The notes under the pieces: generated by a model
The model's input: the letters and a program-made list of their open reading frames with translations, nothing else
Told to the model about the DNA's origin: nothing
The model's database searches: none
Origin: Anaeromonas gelatinilytica
Lineage (GTDB): Bacteria; Bacillota; Clostridia; Tissierellales; SIT17
Assembly (NCBI RefSeq): GCF_016820635.1
Contig: NZ_WSFU01000112.1
Span: 1 to 34,444, forward strand
DNA: 34,444 nucleotides
Direction: 5' to 3'
Program-made: the position numbers and the translations under genes
Shown here: piece after piece, positions 26,095 to 34,444 of the stretch
How positions within the stretch are numbered: position 1 is the stretch's first letter
Layout of the letters: every line of letters begins with the position of its first letter

Positions 26095-29000
26095 CAACAT
26101 CCATTTCATCTATTTCTTGATTCACCCCAAGATATTTAGCTATTATATCTCGAACGACAGGAGCAGCATTACCTCCACTACCACCTTGAAATATTACCGT
26201 TGCTACGGCTATTTGTGGATCATCATACGGAGCAAATCCTACAAACCAAGCAAAATTATCATAATCACCCCAAGCTTCAGCCGTACCAGTTTTTCCTCCA
26301 ACCTTTACTGGTAAATTAGAAAAAATTTTACTAACAGATCCCTCTGTTGTCACTCTAAGCATACCTTCTTTTACATAATCAAGATATTTATAATCTTTTA
26401 ATTCTATTCTTTCAACCTTTTTATTATTTTTATAATCTATTTCTCTACCTTCATAATCAGTAATTCCATCTATAAGAGTAAGTTCTCTTTTATATCCTCC
26501 ATTAGCTATAGTCGCTACCACATTAGCCATTTGTAATGGAGTATAAGAATTTTCCCCTTGTCCAATAGAAATGGAAAAGGCATCTGTTAATCTAAAACCT
26601 GCTTCACGAAAATAAGTATAATATAAATAATCCTTTATTGAACTCACTTGACTCTCTTCAATATTAAGATTATTTAAACCTTCTACAACTTCAGAAACAG
26701 ACATTTTTTCGTCTTGATTAGCCCAATCAGCAAATATTTCTATTAGTTCATCTAAATCTTCATCGGTAACTTCTTTACCTTCAATCAAATTTTCTCCTTT
26801 ACCTTTTAAAAAGGTTTTTAATGCCATATTAGCAACTGCAATTTTATCTCCTTCATTTGGTATAGTTCCTGATTTTTCTTCTGGAATTTCAATCCCTGTT
26901 TTTTCATCTAAACCAAATTTTCGTGACATATTTTGCATGTCTTCTATACTAACATTAAGACCTAACTCTTCACCAGTTCTTAAATTTTTTCCTGCTGCCA
27001 ATGTGTAATAATAATAGTTACAGGAAACTTCCAATGCCTTAAATAAATCCGTTGGCCCATGGATTCCACCATAATCATTCCAATACCAACATCCAAAACT
27101 TTTTCCTCCATACATAATATATCCTAAAGAATTTATCTTTGTATAAGGATTTAATCCATTCTCTAGTCCAGCTAAAGAAGTAATTAATTTAAAGGTTGAC
27201 CCTGGTGGAATTGCACTTCTTGCAGCTAAATTATTAAGAGGTCTTGCTGCCAAATTATCATTTTCATTTTCTGGTTTCAAATTCTCATAATCCTCTGTAG
27301 ATATTCCAGTAGCAAATAAATTTGGATCATAAGATGGATAATTAGCCATAGCTAGTATCTCTCCAGTGTTAACATCTATAGCTACAGCAGCTCCAGAATT
27401 TGCGTTTTTTCGAAGAGGATTGGCTGAAAATTTATAATCTCCCCACTCACTTTCATAAGTGCCTGCCACCGGAAGCTTTTTAATAGTTTCTTCCAAAGCC
27501 TCTTCTGCCACTTTTTGTAGTTCAGAGTCTATGGTAAGACGAATATCATTTCCTGGAACAGGAGATTCACCTTCAATAGTTTTATGAATATTTCCATAAG
27601 CATCTACTTCTAAAGTTTTAAATCCATCCTCTCCATCTAAATACCTTTCAAATTGCTTTTCTATACCAGTTTTTCCTATAATATCATTTCTAGAATATCC
27701 TAATTCATCTATATATTTTTCAATCTCTGATTCTTGAGATATTTTACCTAAATATCCCAAAACATGAGCAGCTGTTTCTCCCAATGGATAATATCTCATG
27801 GGTTCAATAGATGTCTTTACACCTGGAAGATCTCTACTTTGCTCTCTTATCATTGCTACTGTTTCATCTTTAACATTATAAGCTATATTTATCGGTTCAT
27901 AAGCTCTATATCCTTGTTTATTAAGAGTATCTATAATTAGTAATATAAATCTTTTCTCAAATACAGATAATTTTTCTGAATTATTTTTTGATAATTTATC
28001 TACCTCATACTTTTTTACCAATTTATCAAAAACATCTTTAGCATTATTATACTTTTTTATATTCTTGCCTTTTATCCACGTATTCTTATCTATTAAAAAT
28101 GTATATTCCCATTTACTAGTAGAAATTTTAGGATTTATATAATTTAATAAAAAGCTTTGAGAATAACCCTTTATATCTTTTGAAGTAATAAATTTGCCAA
28201 ATATAGTCTTTGATATTGAATCATTCTTTACTTCATCTGAATTTTTAATCTTTTTATCTTCAATAAAATGAGTCTTTACAAATATTTCTAATGCAATGTC
28301 TGCAGAAAAATTCTTATCTAGATTATATTTAGTTAAAAACTCATTTCCTTTTTTATCGTCAGTATATTTAAATATATCTCCTTTTTCAGGTGAATATACA
28401 ATAGGGATATTTATATTATTAGTTTTTAAGTAGTCTATTAACTTTTCACCTACGGTTACAGCATCTTCACCTTCATCAGTATTTGAAAACATAAAATTTT
28501 TAAATTCTTTATATGTGATAAGAGCGACAAAATCTTCCTTTGCTGTTGTTTCCAAATCAATCGTAGGATATAATAATGGATAATTTTCTCTCATACGTTT
28601 TGAAAGCTTCAATTTTTCTTGCTCAGACATACTTTTCTTAGATTCACCATATAGTTCTAAATGATCTTCTTCTGATAAATCATCATCAAATTCAGTTAAT
28701 AAATCTGTTTCTATTTCTGATATAAGCATCTTCTTCATATCTCTATGCTCAATATCAAAAGAAAACTGATAATCTATTAATTTAAAATCATTCATTAATC
28801 CTTTCTCATCCAATAATTCATAAGCATATTTAGAAACTATAGGATGATTTATAAGAGCATTGATTCTTTTCGTATCATCTAATAATAATTTTAAAATATC
28901 TGATTTTGGATTATTACCATTTGATAAATCATGTTTACTCTTCCAAGACTCTATATCTTCTCCTTCTTTATACTCATAAGTCACATTGTCTCCACTATAA

Positions 29001-29575
29001 TCTACCTTAATTGGTATTTTTACAATTTCTTTGCTTTCTCCTATTATAGATAAAGCTCTATTCGCTACAGAAAATCTATATTCATTATAATTAGTAATAT
29101 GTTCATAAGTTTTATCTAATAAATCATCTAATAATTTATTTTTTATTAATAAATCTGTTATTTCATCATTAACATTTCCATTACTACTTAATAACTTTTC
29201 ATCGTTTTTATAATCAATTGTATTTAATACTATTGGGAAATCGTCCACATAAGCTTCTCCTTGCCTTTCAAGAAGAGACATAATCTTTAGACTAGTTAAC
29301 TTCCTATTATCTTCATCTAATTCATCCTTCATAATTTGAACCGTATTACTAGTTATATTTTCAGCTAATACCCTACCATAAGTATCAGTTATTAATCCTC
29401 TTGGAGCAGAAGTAGGAATATTTTTCACTTTAGTAGTATCTGCTTTTAATCTATATTCTTCCCCTTGAATAATTGTAATCTCAGCTAATTTAAATATCAT
29501 AAGTGAAAAAATGACAGTTGTTATAATTATAAATATAGTATATCTATCTTTTAGTTTATTTAAAAATTTTTTCAC
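26075..29575 (-). CDS. mrdA: Penicillin-binding protein 2 (class B transpeptidase), very large
   Basis: Elongation-specific peptidoglycan transpeptidase. An N-terminal TM helix (13-32) is followed by the start of the pedestal domain (PTSAPRGLITDTYGRVLAEN, 54-73). A long unrecognised insertion of about 450 residues (about 105-565) follows, then the pedestal resumes at RDLPGVKTSIEPMRYYPLGETAAHVLG (581-607). Transpeptidase motifs are STFK (Ser793, Lys796), SCN (851-853) and KTG (1095-1097). A second, smaller insertion of about 70 residues lies between SCN and KTG (about 918-990). Usual PBP2 proteins have 600-700 residues; this one has 1166. It directly follows mreD (5 bases), as expected for the rod-shape complex. 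Confidence 0.95.
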   Translation of the reverse strand: MKKFLNKLKDRYTIFIIITTVIFSLMIFKLAEITIIQGEEYRLKADTTKVKNIPTSAPRGLITDTYGRVLAENITSNTVQIMKDELDEDNRKLTSLKIMSLLERQGEAYVDDFPIVLNTIDYKNDEKLLSSNGNVNDEITDLLIKNKLLDDLLDKTYEHITNYNEYRFSVANRALSIIGESKEIVKIPIKVDYSGDNVTYEYKEGEDIESWKSKHDLSNGNNPKSDILKLLLDDTKRINALINHPIVSKYAYELLDEKGLMNDFKLIDYQFSFDIEHRDMKKMLISEIETDLLTEFDDDLSEEDHLELYGESKKSMSEQEKLKLSKRMRENYPLLYPTIDLETTAKEDFVALITYKEFKNFMFSNTDEGEDAVTVGEKLIDYLKTNNINIPIVYSPEKGDIFKYTDDKKGNEFLTKYNLDKNFSADIALEIFVKTHFIEDKKIKNSDEVKNDSISKTIFGKFITSKDIKGYSQSFLLNYINPKISTSKWEYTFLIDKNTWIKGKNIKKYNNAKDVFDKLVKKYEVDKLSKNNSEKLSVFEKRFILLIIDTLNKQGYRAYEPINIAYNVKDETVAMIREQSRDLPGVKTSIEPMRYYPLGETAAHVLGYLGKISQESEIEKYIDELGYSRNDIIGKTGIEKQFERYLDGEDGFKTLEVDAYGNIHKTIEGESPVPGNDIRLTIDSELQKVAEEALEETIKKLPVAGTYESEWGDYKFSANPLRKNANSGAAVAIDVNTGEILAMANYPSYDPNLFATGISTEDYENLKPENENDNLAARPLNNLAARSAIPPGSTFKLITSLAGLENGLNPYTKINSLGYIMYGGKSFGCWYWNDYGGIHGPTDLFKALEVSCNYYYYTLAAGKNLRTGEELGLNVSIEDMQNMSRKFGLDEKTGIEIPEEKSGTIPNEGDKIAVANMALKTFLKGKGENLIEGKEVTDEDLDELIEIFADWANQDEKMSVSEVVEGLNNLNIEESQVSSIKDYLYYTYFREAGFRLTDAFSISIGQGENSYTPLQMANVVATIANGGYKRELTLIDGITDYEGREIDYKNNKKVERIELKDYKYLDYVKEGMLRVTTEGSVSKIFSNLPVKVGGKTGTAEAWGDYDNFAWFVGFAPYDDPQIAVATVIFQGGSGGNAAPVVRDIIAKYLGVNQEIDEMDVENKLVR

Positions 29576-29580
29576 TCTCT

Positions 29581-30084
29581 TCAGTCCTTTCTGCTAAACT
29601 TTAAACTAGGAGACACGAACAATCCTTTTACTATTCTAAATAAAAATATTGCTAAAATACTATTATATATAGCTTCTACTATAGTTATTTCTTTTAACAT
29701 TTGAATGAAAGTTATATTTGCTGATGAAAAATAATAAATGAAAAAAAATAAAATATTTGTACATATCGTAGTTATAAAGGTAAGTAAAAAAGAAGCAATA
29801 GAATTATCTTTTGATATAGCAGAATTTGCCATCCCAATAAGATATCCAACAAAAAAATATATAAGTCCATGTATACCTATAACATTTCCAAACAATATAT
29901 CCTGTATCATGCCTATAATCAACCCTACTATTCCTCCAACTTTCTTATTTGTAAATAGTGCTATCAATATAATAAGTATTAAATTGGTATTAGGCATTAT
30001 ATCAAATATTGCTATATACTGATATATTGTAGATTGTAAAATAAAACTTGCTATAAATAAAGCAACTATGTTAAATATCTTCAA
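29581..30084 (-). CDS. mreD: Rod shape-determining protein MreD
   Basis: Small polytopic membrane protein of 167 residues with about five TM helices, rich in Ile and Phe. Sequence conservation in this family is low; the call rests on size, topology, the GGIVGLIIGMIQDILFG motif and position between mreC and the PBP2 gene. It belongs to the MreBCD-RodA-PBP2 elongation complex. Confidence 0.92.
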   Translation of the reverse strand: MKIFNIVALFIASFILQSTIYQYIAIFDIMPNTNLILIILIALFTNKKVGGIVGLIIGMIQDILFGNVIGIHGLIYFFVGYLIGMANSAISKDNSIASFLLTFITTICTNILFFFIYYFSSANITFIQMLKEITIVEAIYNSILAIFLFRIVKGLFVSPSLKFSRKD

Positions 30085-30098
30085 TTTTAAATCTCCTT

Positions 30099-30938
30099 TT
30101 AATCATTCTTTATAATAAATAAACTACTTACCTTTTGAAAATCCACTGCGGGTTTTACAGTGATTTCCTTTTTTAACTCTTCTTCTTTCATCTTTACATC
30201 TATTACTTCTCCAATATATAAACCTGGCATAAATACTTCTCCCATACCTGAAGTAACTAACTTGTCTCCTTTCACAACTTCGGCATCTATATCAAATAAA
30301 AAACCTGTCATGGTCTCATCTATATTACCATTTATAACACCAAAGTCTTGTGTTCTTACTATCTTATAACTAACATTACTACTATTGTCAATTATAGGTA
30401 ACACTTTAGACCAATTATCTCCTACTTCTATAACTATACCAACTAATCCCTCTTCAACAACGCCTTTATCCGTCTCTACTGCTTCAATCACTAGAGAATC
30501 TTTAGTTACTCCATCTTTAGATCCTTTATTAATTATAAAATTATTGAACCAGTTTTCAGGATCTTTAGAGATAATTTTAGTATCAATAATATCATATTCT
30601 GTATCTTCTCTTAAAATCATTTCATTCTTAAGATAATCTGTCCTAGATATTATATCAGACATTTCTAAATTTTCTTTTCTAAGTACTTTAATTTCTTCTT
30701 CCAATTGAGCATTCTTATCTTTTAAGCTTACATACTCTTTTATATTAGAAATCTTATCGTCTACAGCATCTCCAACACGATAAAACACTCCTTGAACAGG
30801 AGTTATAATATTACCAATGATATTTTCTATTTTACTAATTTTTTCCCGATCCTTTGCAGTTATTCCAATAGTTACAAGTAGAATGATAGTAACTATAGTT
30901 ACTATCATTCTACCACCATATTTCCTAAATATAGACAT
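30099..30938 (-). CDS. mreC: Rod shape-determining protein MreC
   Basis: Bitopic scaffold protein of 279 residues that links MreB to PBP2 outside the membrane. It has one TM helix (about 11-27), a coiled coil (about 60-98, DKNAQLEEEIKVLRKENLE) and the beta-rich MreC domain (about 110-275, with VTKDSLVIEA, GLVGIVIEVG, LVTSGMGEVFMPGLYIGEV). GGTGG precedes the ATG. A 36-base perfect palindrome covers codons 9 to 21, in the TM-encoding part. Confidence 0.96.
   Translation of the reverse strand: MSIFRKYGGRMIVTIVTIILLVTIGITAKDREKISKIENIIGNIITPVQGVFYRVGDAVDDKISNIKEYVSLKDKNAQLEEEIKVLRKENLEMSDIISRTDYLKNEMILREDTEYDIIDTKIISKDPENWFNNFIINKGSKDGVTKDSLVIEAVETDKGVVEEGLVGIVIEVGDNWSKVLPIIDNSSNVSYKIVRTQDFGVINGNIDETMTGFLFDIDAEVVKGDKLVTSGMGEVFMPGLYIGEVIDVKMKEEELKKEITVKPAVDFQKVSSLFIIKND
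30878..30913. repeat. 36-base perfect palindrome in the 5' end of mreC
   Basis: The sequence equals its own reverse complement over 36 bases; arms of 16 bases begin GTAGAATGATAGTAAC and the centre is TATA. It is coding (Arg-Met-Ile-Val-Thr repeats). The mRNA would form a strong hairpin about 26 bases after the mreC start. No T run follows. Confidence 0.9.
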
Positions 30939-30951
30939 TTATACCACCAAC

Positions 30952-32004
30952 TTATTTTCTTTTTGAACTAGTTGAAACTCTTTTTAATATATCAATATCT
31001 TCAACAGCCTTTCCCGTTCCTAACACTACACAATCCAATGGCTCTTCTGCTATATTAACTGGCATACCTGTTTCTTCTTTAACTAATCTATCTAATCCAT
31101 CAAGTAATGCTCCTCCCCCAGTTAACATAATCCCTTTATCCATAATATCTGCTGCAAGTTCTGGTGGAGTTTTTTCTAAAGTATACTTTATAGCTTCCAT
31201 AATATTTGATACTGGTTCTCTTAATGCACTCTGTATTTCTTTAGCAGTTATTTCTATAACCTTTGGTAATCCCAATACTAAATCTCTACCACGAATTTTC
31301 ATCTTCGAATCTATGGATAAACTCCCTTTTCCTGCATTTCTTAACATTGCAGAACCTATATTAATTTTTATTTCTTCACCAGTTCTTTCACCAATCATTA
31401 AATTATACTGTTTTTTTATAAATTGCACTATTGATTCATCTAATTCATCTCCACCTACTCTAATGGATTTGCTTGTTACAATACCACCTAAAGAAATTAT
31501 TGCGACTTCAGTAGTTCCTCCACCAATATCTACAACCATACTTCCCGTTGGTTCTTGAACGGGTAAATTAGCTCCTATTGCTGCTGCCATTGGCTCTTCT
31601 ATAAGAAATGCTTCTCTTGCACCAGCTTGCTCTGCAGCTTCTTCTACAGCTTTACTTTCAACTTCAGTAACACCTGAAGGTACACATATTACAACCCTAG
31701 GTTGAGAAAGTAAACTTTTTCTTGGATATGCTTTTTTTAAGAAATATTCAATCATACTCTTTGTTACATTAAAATCTGCGATTACTCCATCTTTCATCGG
31801 TCTAATCGCTACTATATTACCAGGTGTTCTACCTATCATTCTTTTAGCCTCAGAACCAACAGCTAATACCTCATTTGATTTAGTTTGAATAGCAACTACT
31901 GATGGCTCTCTAACTACTATACCTTTCCCTTTAATAAAAACTAATGTATTAGCTGTACCTAAATCTATCCCCATATCTTTTGAAAATGCATTGAAAACTC
32001 CCAT
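30952..32004 (-). CDS. mreB: Rod shape-determining protein MreB
   Basis: Bacterial actin of 350 residues that organises side-wall synthesis at the membrane. Actin-fold motifs are [17 protein letters not shown] (phosphate 1), [18 protein letters not shown] (phosphate 2) and the [13 protein letters not shown] adenosine motif. The N-terminus ([12 protein letters not shown]) has a short hydrophobic lead. It is first in mreB-mreC-mreD-PBP2, 14 bases before mreC, and 25 bases after radC. Confidence 0.97.
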   Translation of the reverse strand: MGVFNAFSKDMGIDLGTANTLVFIKGKGIVVREPSVVAIQTKSNEVLAVGSEAKRMIGRTPGNIVAIRPMKDGVIADFNVTKSMIEYFLKKAYPRKSLLSQPRVVICVPSGVTEVESKAVEEAAEQAGAREAFLIEEPMAAAIGANLPVQEPTGSMVVDIGGGTTEVAIISLGGIVTSKSIRVGGDELDESIVQFIKKQYNLMIGERTGEEIKINIGSAMLRNAGKGSLSIDSKMKIRGRDLVLGLPKVIEITAKEIQSALREPVSNIMEAIKYTLEKTPPELAADIMDKGIMLTGGGALLDGLDRLVKEETGMPVNIAEEPLDCVVLGTGKAVEDIDILKRVSTSSKRK

Positions 32005-32029
32005 TATCTTTTGCTCCTTCCTATATTAT

Positions 32030-32725
32030 CTAGATTATATCCTCTTCTTTTAAACTTACATATTTTTTATTTCCTACTATAATATGATCTAATACCCGTA
32101 TACCTATGATTTGTCCAGCTTCAATTAATCTTCTAGTAATATTTATATCTTCCATACTAGGTTTAGGGTCTCCACTTGGATGATTGTGTACCAAAATTAT
32201 AGATGCACTACTTCTTCTTATTGCTCTATTAAACACTTCTCTTGGATGCACAATTGATGAGTTTAAACTCCCAACAGATATATCTTCATAGCATATTACA
32301 TTGTTTTTAGTATCTAACATTATTGTTCTAAAAAATTCTTTTTTATAATCCTTCATCTCTTCCATCATAAAATCACTTATATCTTTAGGAGAACTAATCT
32401 TCTTAGGTTTAATTATATCTATTGAACTTATCCTCTTTCCTAATTCTACTGCAGCTAAAATTTGAGCTGCTTTACATTTACCTATCCCTTGAAGTTTAGT
32501 TAGTTCTTCTAAAGTCGAATCTTTTAAAAATTGAAGACTATCTTTATCTAAACCTAAAACTCTTCTAGATAAATCAATGGCTGATTCTTTTCTATTTCCT
32601 GTTCTAATTATTATAGCTAATAATTCTGTATTGGATAACTCTTTTGGACCTTTCTCATATAATTTTTCTCTAGGTCTTTCATCTGATGGTAACTCTTTGA
32701 TAGTATAATTTGCTTTCCTTTTCAT
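32030..32725 (-). CDS. radC: RadC-family JAB-domain protein
   Basis: Protein of 231 residues. The N-terminal half contains a helix-hairpin-helix (LTKLQGIGKCKAAQILAAVELGKR, about 76-98). The C-terminal half is a JAB/MPN metalloprotease-like domain with HNHPSGDPKPS (His180, His182, Asp186). Its historical DNA-repair role is doubtful; the true function is unknown. It lies between maf and mreB, a standard order. Confidence 0.95.
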   Translation of the reverse strand: MKRKANYTIKELPSDERPREKLYEKGPKELSNTELLAIIIRTGNRKESAIDLSRRVLGLDKDSLQFLKDSTLEELTKLQGIGKCKAAQILAAVELGKRISSIDIIKPKKISSPKDISDFMMEEMKDYKKEFFRTIMLDTKNNVICYEDISVGSLNSSIVHPREVFNRAIRRSSASIILVHNHPSGDPKPSMEDINITRRLIEAGQIIGIRVLDHIIVGNKKYVSLKEEDII

Positions 32726-32736
32726 TTTTCCTCCAA

Positions 32737-33318
32737 TTACATTAAACTAATTTGAAAATATTTTTTTAAAAGAACATCTAATTTAACTATCGGTAATCCA
32801 ACAACATTAGAATAGGAGCCATTAATGCTCTCAACAAATAACTCCCCTTTATCCTGTATACCATAACCTCCTGCTTTATCAACATATTCTGAAATAGAAA
32901 TATATTTTTCAATCATTTCATCATCAAGTTTTCTAAATTTAACTTCGGTTTTATAATAATCAACAATTTTTTCATTTGTATTAGCTCTTATGATAGCAAT
33001 ACCTGTATAAACTGAATGAGTTTGTCCACTTAATTTTTTCAAAATCTCTTTTGCCTCTACTTCATTTTTCGGTTTCCCAATAATTTCACCATTTAAATAC
33101 ACTATTGTATCAGCTGCAATAATTATATTATTGGAATCAATCTTTTTAGATACATCTATTGCCTTTTGAAAAGCTAAAGACATTACAGTAGCTTCAGGAA
33201 ATTTATTTTCATTAATATTTTCTGCTATATCACTAACAATAGTATCAAAAAACATATTATATTTCTTTAACATATTCCTTCTTCTAGAAGATGATGAAGC
33301 TAAAATAATTTTTTCCAT
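32737..33318 (-). CDS. maf: Maf-family nucleotide pyrophosphatase
   Basis: House-cleaning nucleoside triphosphate pyrophosphatase of 193 residues that hydrolyses dTTP, UTP and modified pyrimidine nucleotides. The family start ILASSSSRRRNMLKKY, catalytic Asp70 in AADTIVYLNGEIIGKP, the SGQTHSVYTGIA segment and DKAGGYGIQ are all visible. GCAGGTGATTTA precedes the ATG. It is the first gene of the maf-radC-mreBCD-PBP2 run. Confidence 0.96.
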   Translation of the reverse strand: MEKIILASSSSRRRNMLKKYNMFFDTIVSDIAENINENKFPEATVMSLAFQKAIDVSKKIDSNNIIIAADTIVYLNGEIIGKPKNEVEAKEILKKLSGQTHSVYTGIAIIRANTNEKIVDYYKTEVKFRKLDDEMIEKYISISEYVDKAGGYGIQDKGELFVESINGSYSNVVGLPIVKLDVLLKKYFQISLM

Positions 33319-33335
33319 TAAATCACCTGCAAATC

Positions 33336-33364
33336 ACTATAATGTTAAATCAAAATATATACAA
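33336..33364 (-). promoter_or_regulatory. Likely promoter of the maf-mre operon
   Basis: On the minus strand TTGTAT (33359-33364) and TATAGT (33336-33341) are separated by 17 bases, about 18 bases before the maf start codon. A 10-base dyad abuts it upstream. Confidence 0.5.
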
Positions 33365-33534
33365 ATAATATTCTAATCTGTTACCTTAGAATATTAAAGT
33401 ACATATTTACACATATAAAGTTTACCATTTCAATGATATATTTACAAGTAACAATTTGTGTAAATAATTTTAATGTGAACAAAAATATTCAATTAGATTC
33501 TAGTTTATTATATAATTTCTAATAAAATAACTAT

Positions 33535-33563
33535 TTGACAAATGGTTATTTATTTTATATGTT
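33535..33563 (+). promoter_or_regulatory. Promoter of the ECF S-component gene
   Basis: TTGACA (33535-33540) and TATGTT (33558-33563) are separated by 17 bases. The start point near 33570 leaves a leader of about 94 bases. Confidence 0.65.
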
Positions 33564-33663
33564 AAGAAAGGGTATTATCGATCATTTTATATTATCAACT
33601 AATTTAACAATTTAAAGAAAAGTTCTCAAACTACATAAAATTTTTATAAGGAGGATTAATAAG

Positions 33664-34164
33664 TTGGAAATAAAAACTAAAAACATTGTTTTAAGCGGAC
33701 TATTATTAGCATTAGGAATAATAATACCATCTATATTTCATTTCACAGGAATAAATGGCTCTATATTTTCTCCTATGCATATAACAGTATTACTAAGTGG
33801 ATTTATTTTAGGACCTATTCTAGGATTAATAATAGGAATACTAACTCCTATTTTAAATTTTTTAATATTAGGAATGCCTCCTATATTCATACTTTGGATT
33901 ATGATTGTTGAATTAGGTATATATGGACTAGCTTCTGGAATATTATATAAAAAAATAAAATTAAGTATTTACCCAAGTTTAATTTGTTCAATGATTATAG
34001 GTAGACTAGGTTCCGGTATATGGTCATTTATATTAGTAAACTTATTAGGTCTTAAAGTTCAAAGTCCTATTTTATTTCTCAAAGGAGCAACAATAGGTGC
34101 AATTCCAGCGATTATACTTCAAATAATTCTTATACCTATACTTGTAAAAATATATGAGAGATAA
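33664..34164 (+). CDS. ECF transporter S component (substrate unknown)
   Basis: Small, very hydrophobic membrane protein of 166 residues with five or six TM helices, the layout of substrate-binding subunits of energy-coupling factor vitamin importers. It would share the EcfA1A2T energy module encoded elsewhere. Sequence traits are the KNIVLSGLLLALGIIIPSIFH start, SPMHITVLLSGFILGP and LILGMPPIF. The MHI/GMPP pattern recalls S components proposed for cobalamin precursors, but I cannot fix the vitamin. The start is TTG at 33664, nine bases after GGAGG. It is transcribed alone, and a long terminator follows. Confidence 0.82.
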   Translation: MEIKTKNIVLSGLLLALGIIIPSIFHFTGINGSIFSPMHITVLLSGFILGPILGLIIGILTPILNFLILGMPPIFILWIMIVELGIYGLASGILYKKIKLSIYPSLICSMIIGRLGSGIWSFILVNLLGLKVQSPILFLKGATIGAIPAIILQIILIPILVKIYER

Positions 34165-34165
34165 T

Positions 34166-34213
34166 AAAAAAGATATTAAATTAAATCTTAAGATTTAATT
34201 TAATATCTTTTTT
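34166..34213 (+). terminator. Terminator of the ECF S-component gene
   Basis: Perfect 48-base palindrome (24-base arms centred between 34189 and 34190) that begins directly after the stop codon, with T-rich ends. Because it is symmetric, it could also end the minus-strand remnant that converges on it. Confidence 0.85.
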
Positions 34214-34227
34214 TACTCTCAATACTA

Positions 34228-34395
34228 TTACTTTATTCCCCAATATTCTTCAACTTGTGAAATATAACTTTCCCATTGTCCTTTTGTAGTATCTAATATC
34301 CATATAGGAAGAGATGTCTCTTTAGAATATCTTAAAAGCCTTTCCTGCATTTTCTTATATCTTTCTACTGCTCCATCTATTCCGTTGCATAAAAT
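34228..34395 (-). pseudogene. C-terminal remnant of an unrecognised gene
   Basis: A minus-strand frame ends in TAA at 34228-34230 and is open to a TAG at 34396-34398. Its 55 codons have protein-like composition (GIDGAVERYKKMQERLLRY, then SLPIWILDTTKGQWESY, ending EEYWGIK). There is no start codon with a ribosome-binding site; the first ATG would leave only 38 residues. Upstream the sequence turns suddenly into AT-rich repeats. This looks like the 3' end of a larger gene, perhaps a P-loop kinase-like protein from the WILDTTKGQW segment (weak), that was cut by an insertion or deletion near 34388-34395. Confidence 0.5.
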
Positions 34396-34406
34396 CTATA
34401 ATTGTC

Positions 34407-34428
34407 TATAAAAACCTTATAAAAACCT
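34407..34428. repeat. Tandem 11-bp repeat at the window edge
   Basis: Two perfect adjacent copies of TATAAAAACCT (34407-34417 and 34418-34428), followed by a partial third, just upstream of the broken frame. It may belong to the end of a mobile element that continues past the window. Confidence 0.6.
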
Positions 34429-34444
34429 ATAAATTTTAATTTTG

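Larger units (their letters stand above)
33319..33663. other. Gene-free region between divergent maf and ECF genes
   Basis: These 345 AT-rich bases have no credible ORF. They hold a promoter on each strand, described below, and a perfect dyad: AATATTCTAA (33367-33376) and TTAGAATATT (33386-33395) with a 9-base spacer, just upstream of the maf -35 box. A looser inverted pair ATTTACACA (33405-33413) and TGTGTAAAT (33457-33465) also occurs. The ECF gene has a leader of about 90 bases in which I do not recognise a riboswitch. Confidence 0.6.

Noticed and set aside
33570-33663. Vitamin riboswitch before the ECF S component
   Set aside because: I checked by eye for cobalamin, TPP, FMN, THF and preQ1 core sequences and saw none; the leader is AT-rich and weakly structured.
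1-34444. CRISPR array, prophage or defence island
   Set aside because: No regularly spaced repeats, phage genes or nuclease/toxin modules were seen; the region is mostly conserved housekeeping genes.

Overview
The window is a very AT-rich stretch of chromosome from an anaerobic, endospore-forming Clostridia-type Firmicute. A member of the Tissierellia or a close relative is my best guess from gene order and protein style; no rRNA is present to confirm it. Evidence for this assignment includes Firmicute-only traits (L27 with a cleavable N-terminus next to the Prp protease, a T-box on leuS, an L21 leader on rplU), sporulation-type genes (SpoIVFB/SpoIVFA-like pair, GerMN lipoprotein) and a complete bacterial selenocysteine system. 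Almost everything is on the minus strand; only the D,D-carboxypeptidase gene and the ECF transporter gene are on the plus strand.

Layout from left to right (transcription mostly runs right to left). Positions 1-8280 hold the selenocysteine block: tRNA-Sec with its own consensus promoter, a GerMN lipoprotein, a histidine kinase, a response regulator, selB, selA, selD (with an in-frame UGA read as selenocysteine) and comEA. Positions 8354-9758 hold a plus-strand penicillin-binding D,D-carboxypeptidase with promoter and terminator. Positions 9752-13190 hold a YheO/DauR-type regulator behind leuS, controlled by a T-box with a Leu (CUU) specifier. Positions 13171-16708 hold rsfS, yqeK, nadD, a 61-residue unknown gene, yhbY and obgE. 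Positions 16867-17954 hold rpmA, prp and rplU behind an L21 leader and a consensus promoter. Positions 17959-23630 hold RNase G/E, a radical-SAM pair (TIGR03936/TIGR03960 type) and the SpoIVFB/SpoIVFA-like pair. Positions 23743-33318 hold the shape and division cluster: mgsA, minE, minD, minC, an unusually large PBP2, mreD, mreC, mreB, radC and maf. Positions 33319-34444 hold a 345-base gene-free region, an ECF transporter S component with a strong terminator, and the C-terminal remnant of an unrecognised gene cut off at the window edge.

The genes fall into known functional groups: selenoprotein synthesis (selD makes selenophosphate, selA charges tRNA-Sec, selB delivers it), ribosome biogenesis and silencing, NAD synthesis, and rod shape, septum placement and sporulation signalling. 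Most of the region is conserved housekeeping DNA, and I do not see a clearly new defence or biosynthetic system. The points most worth a second look are the RR-HK-GerMN lipoprotein trio, whose order mirrors actinobacterial MtrA-MtrB-LpqB; the Sec codon and fdhF-like SECIS hairpin inside selD; a 36-base perfect palindrome at the start of mreC; the 1166-residue PBP2; and the broken gene with 11-bp tandem repeats at the right edge.
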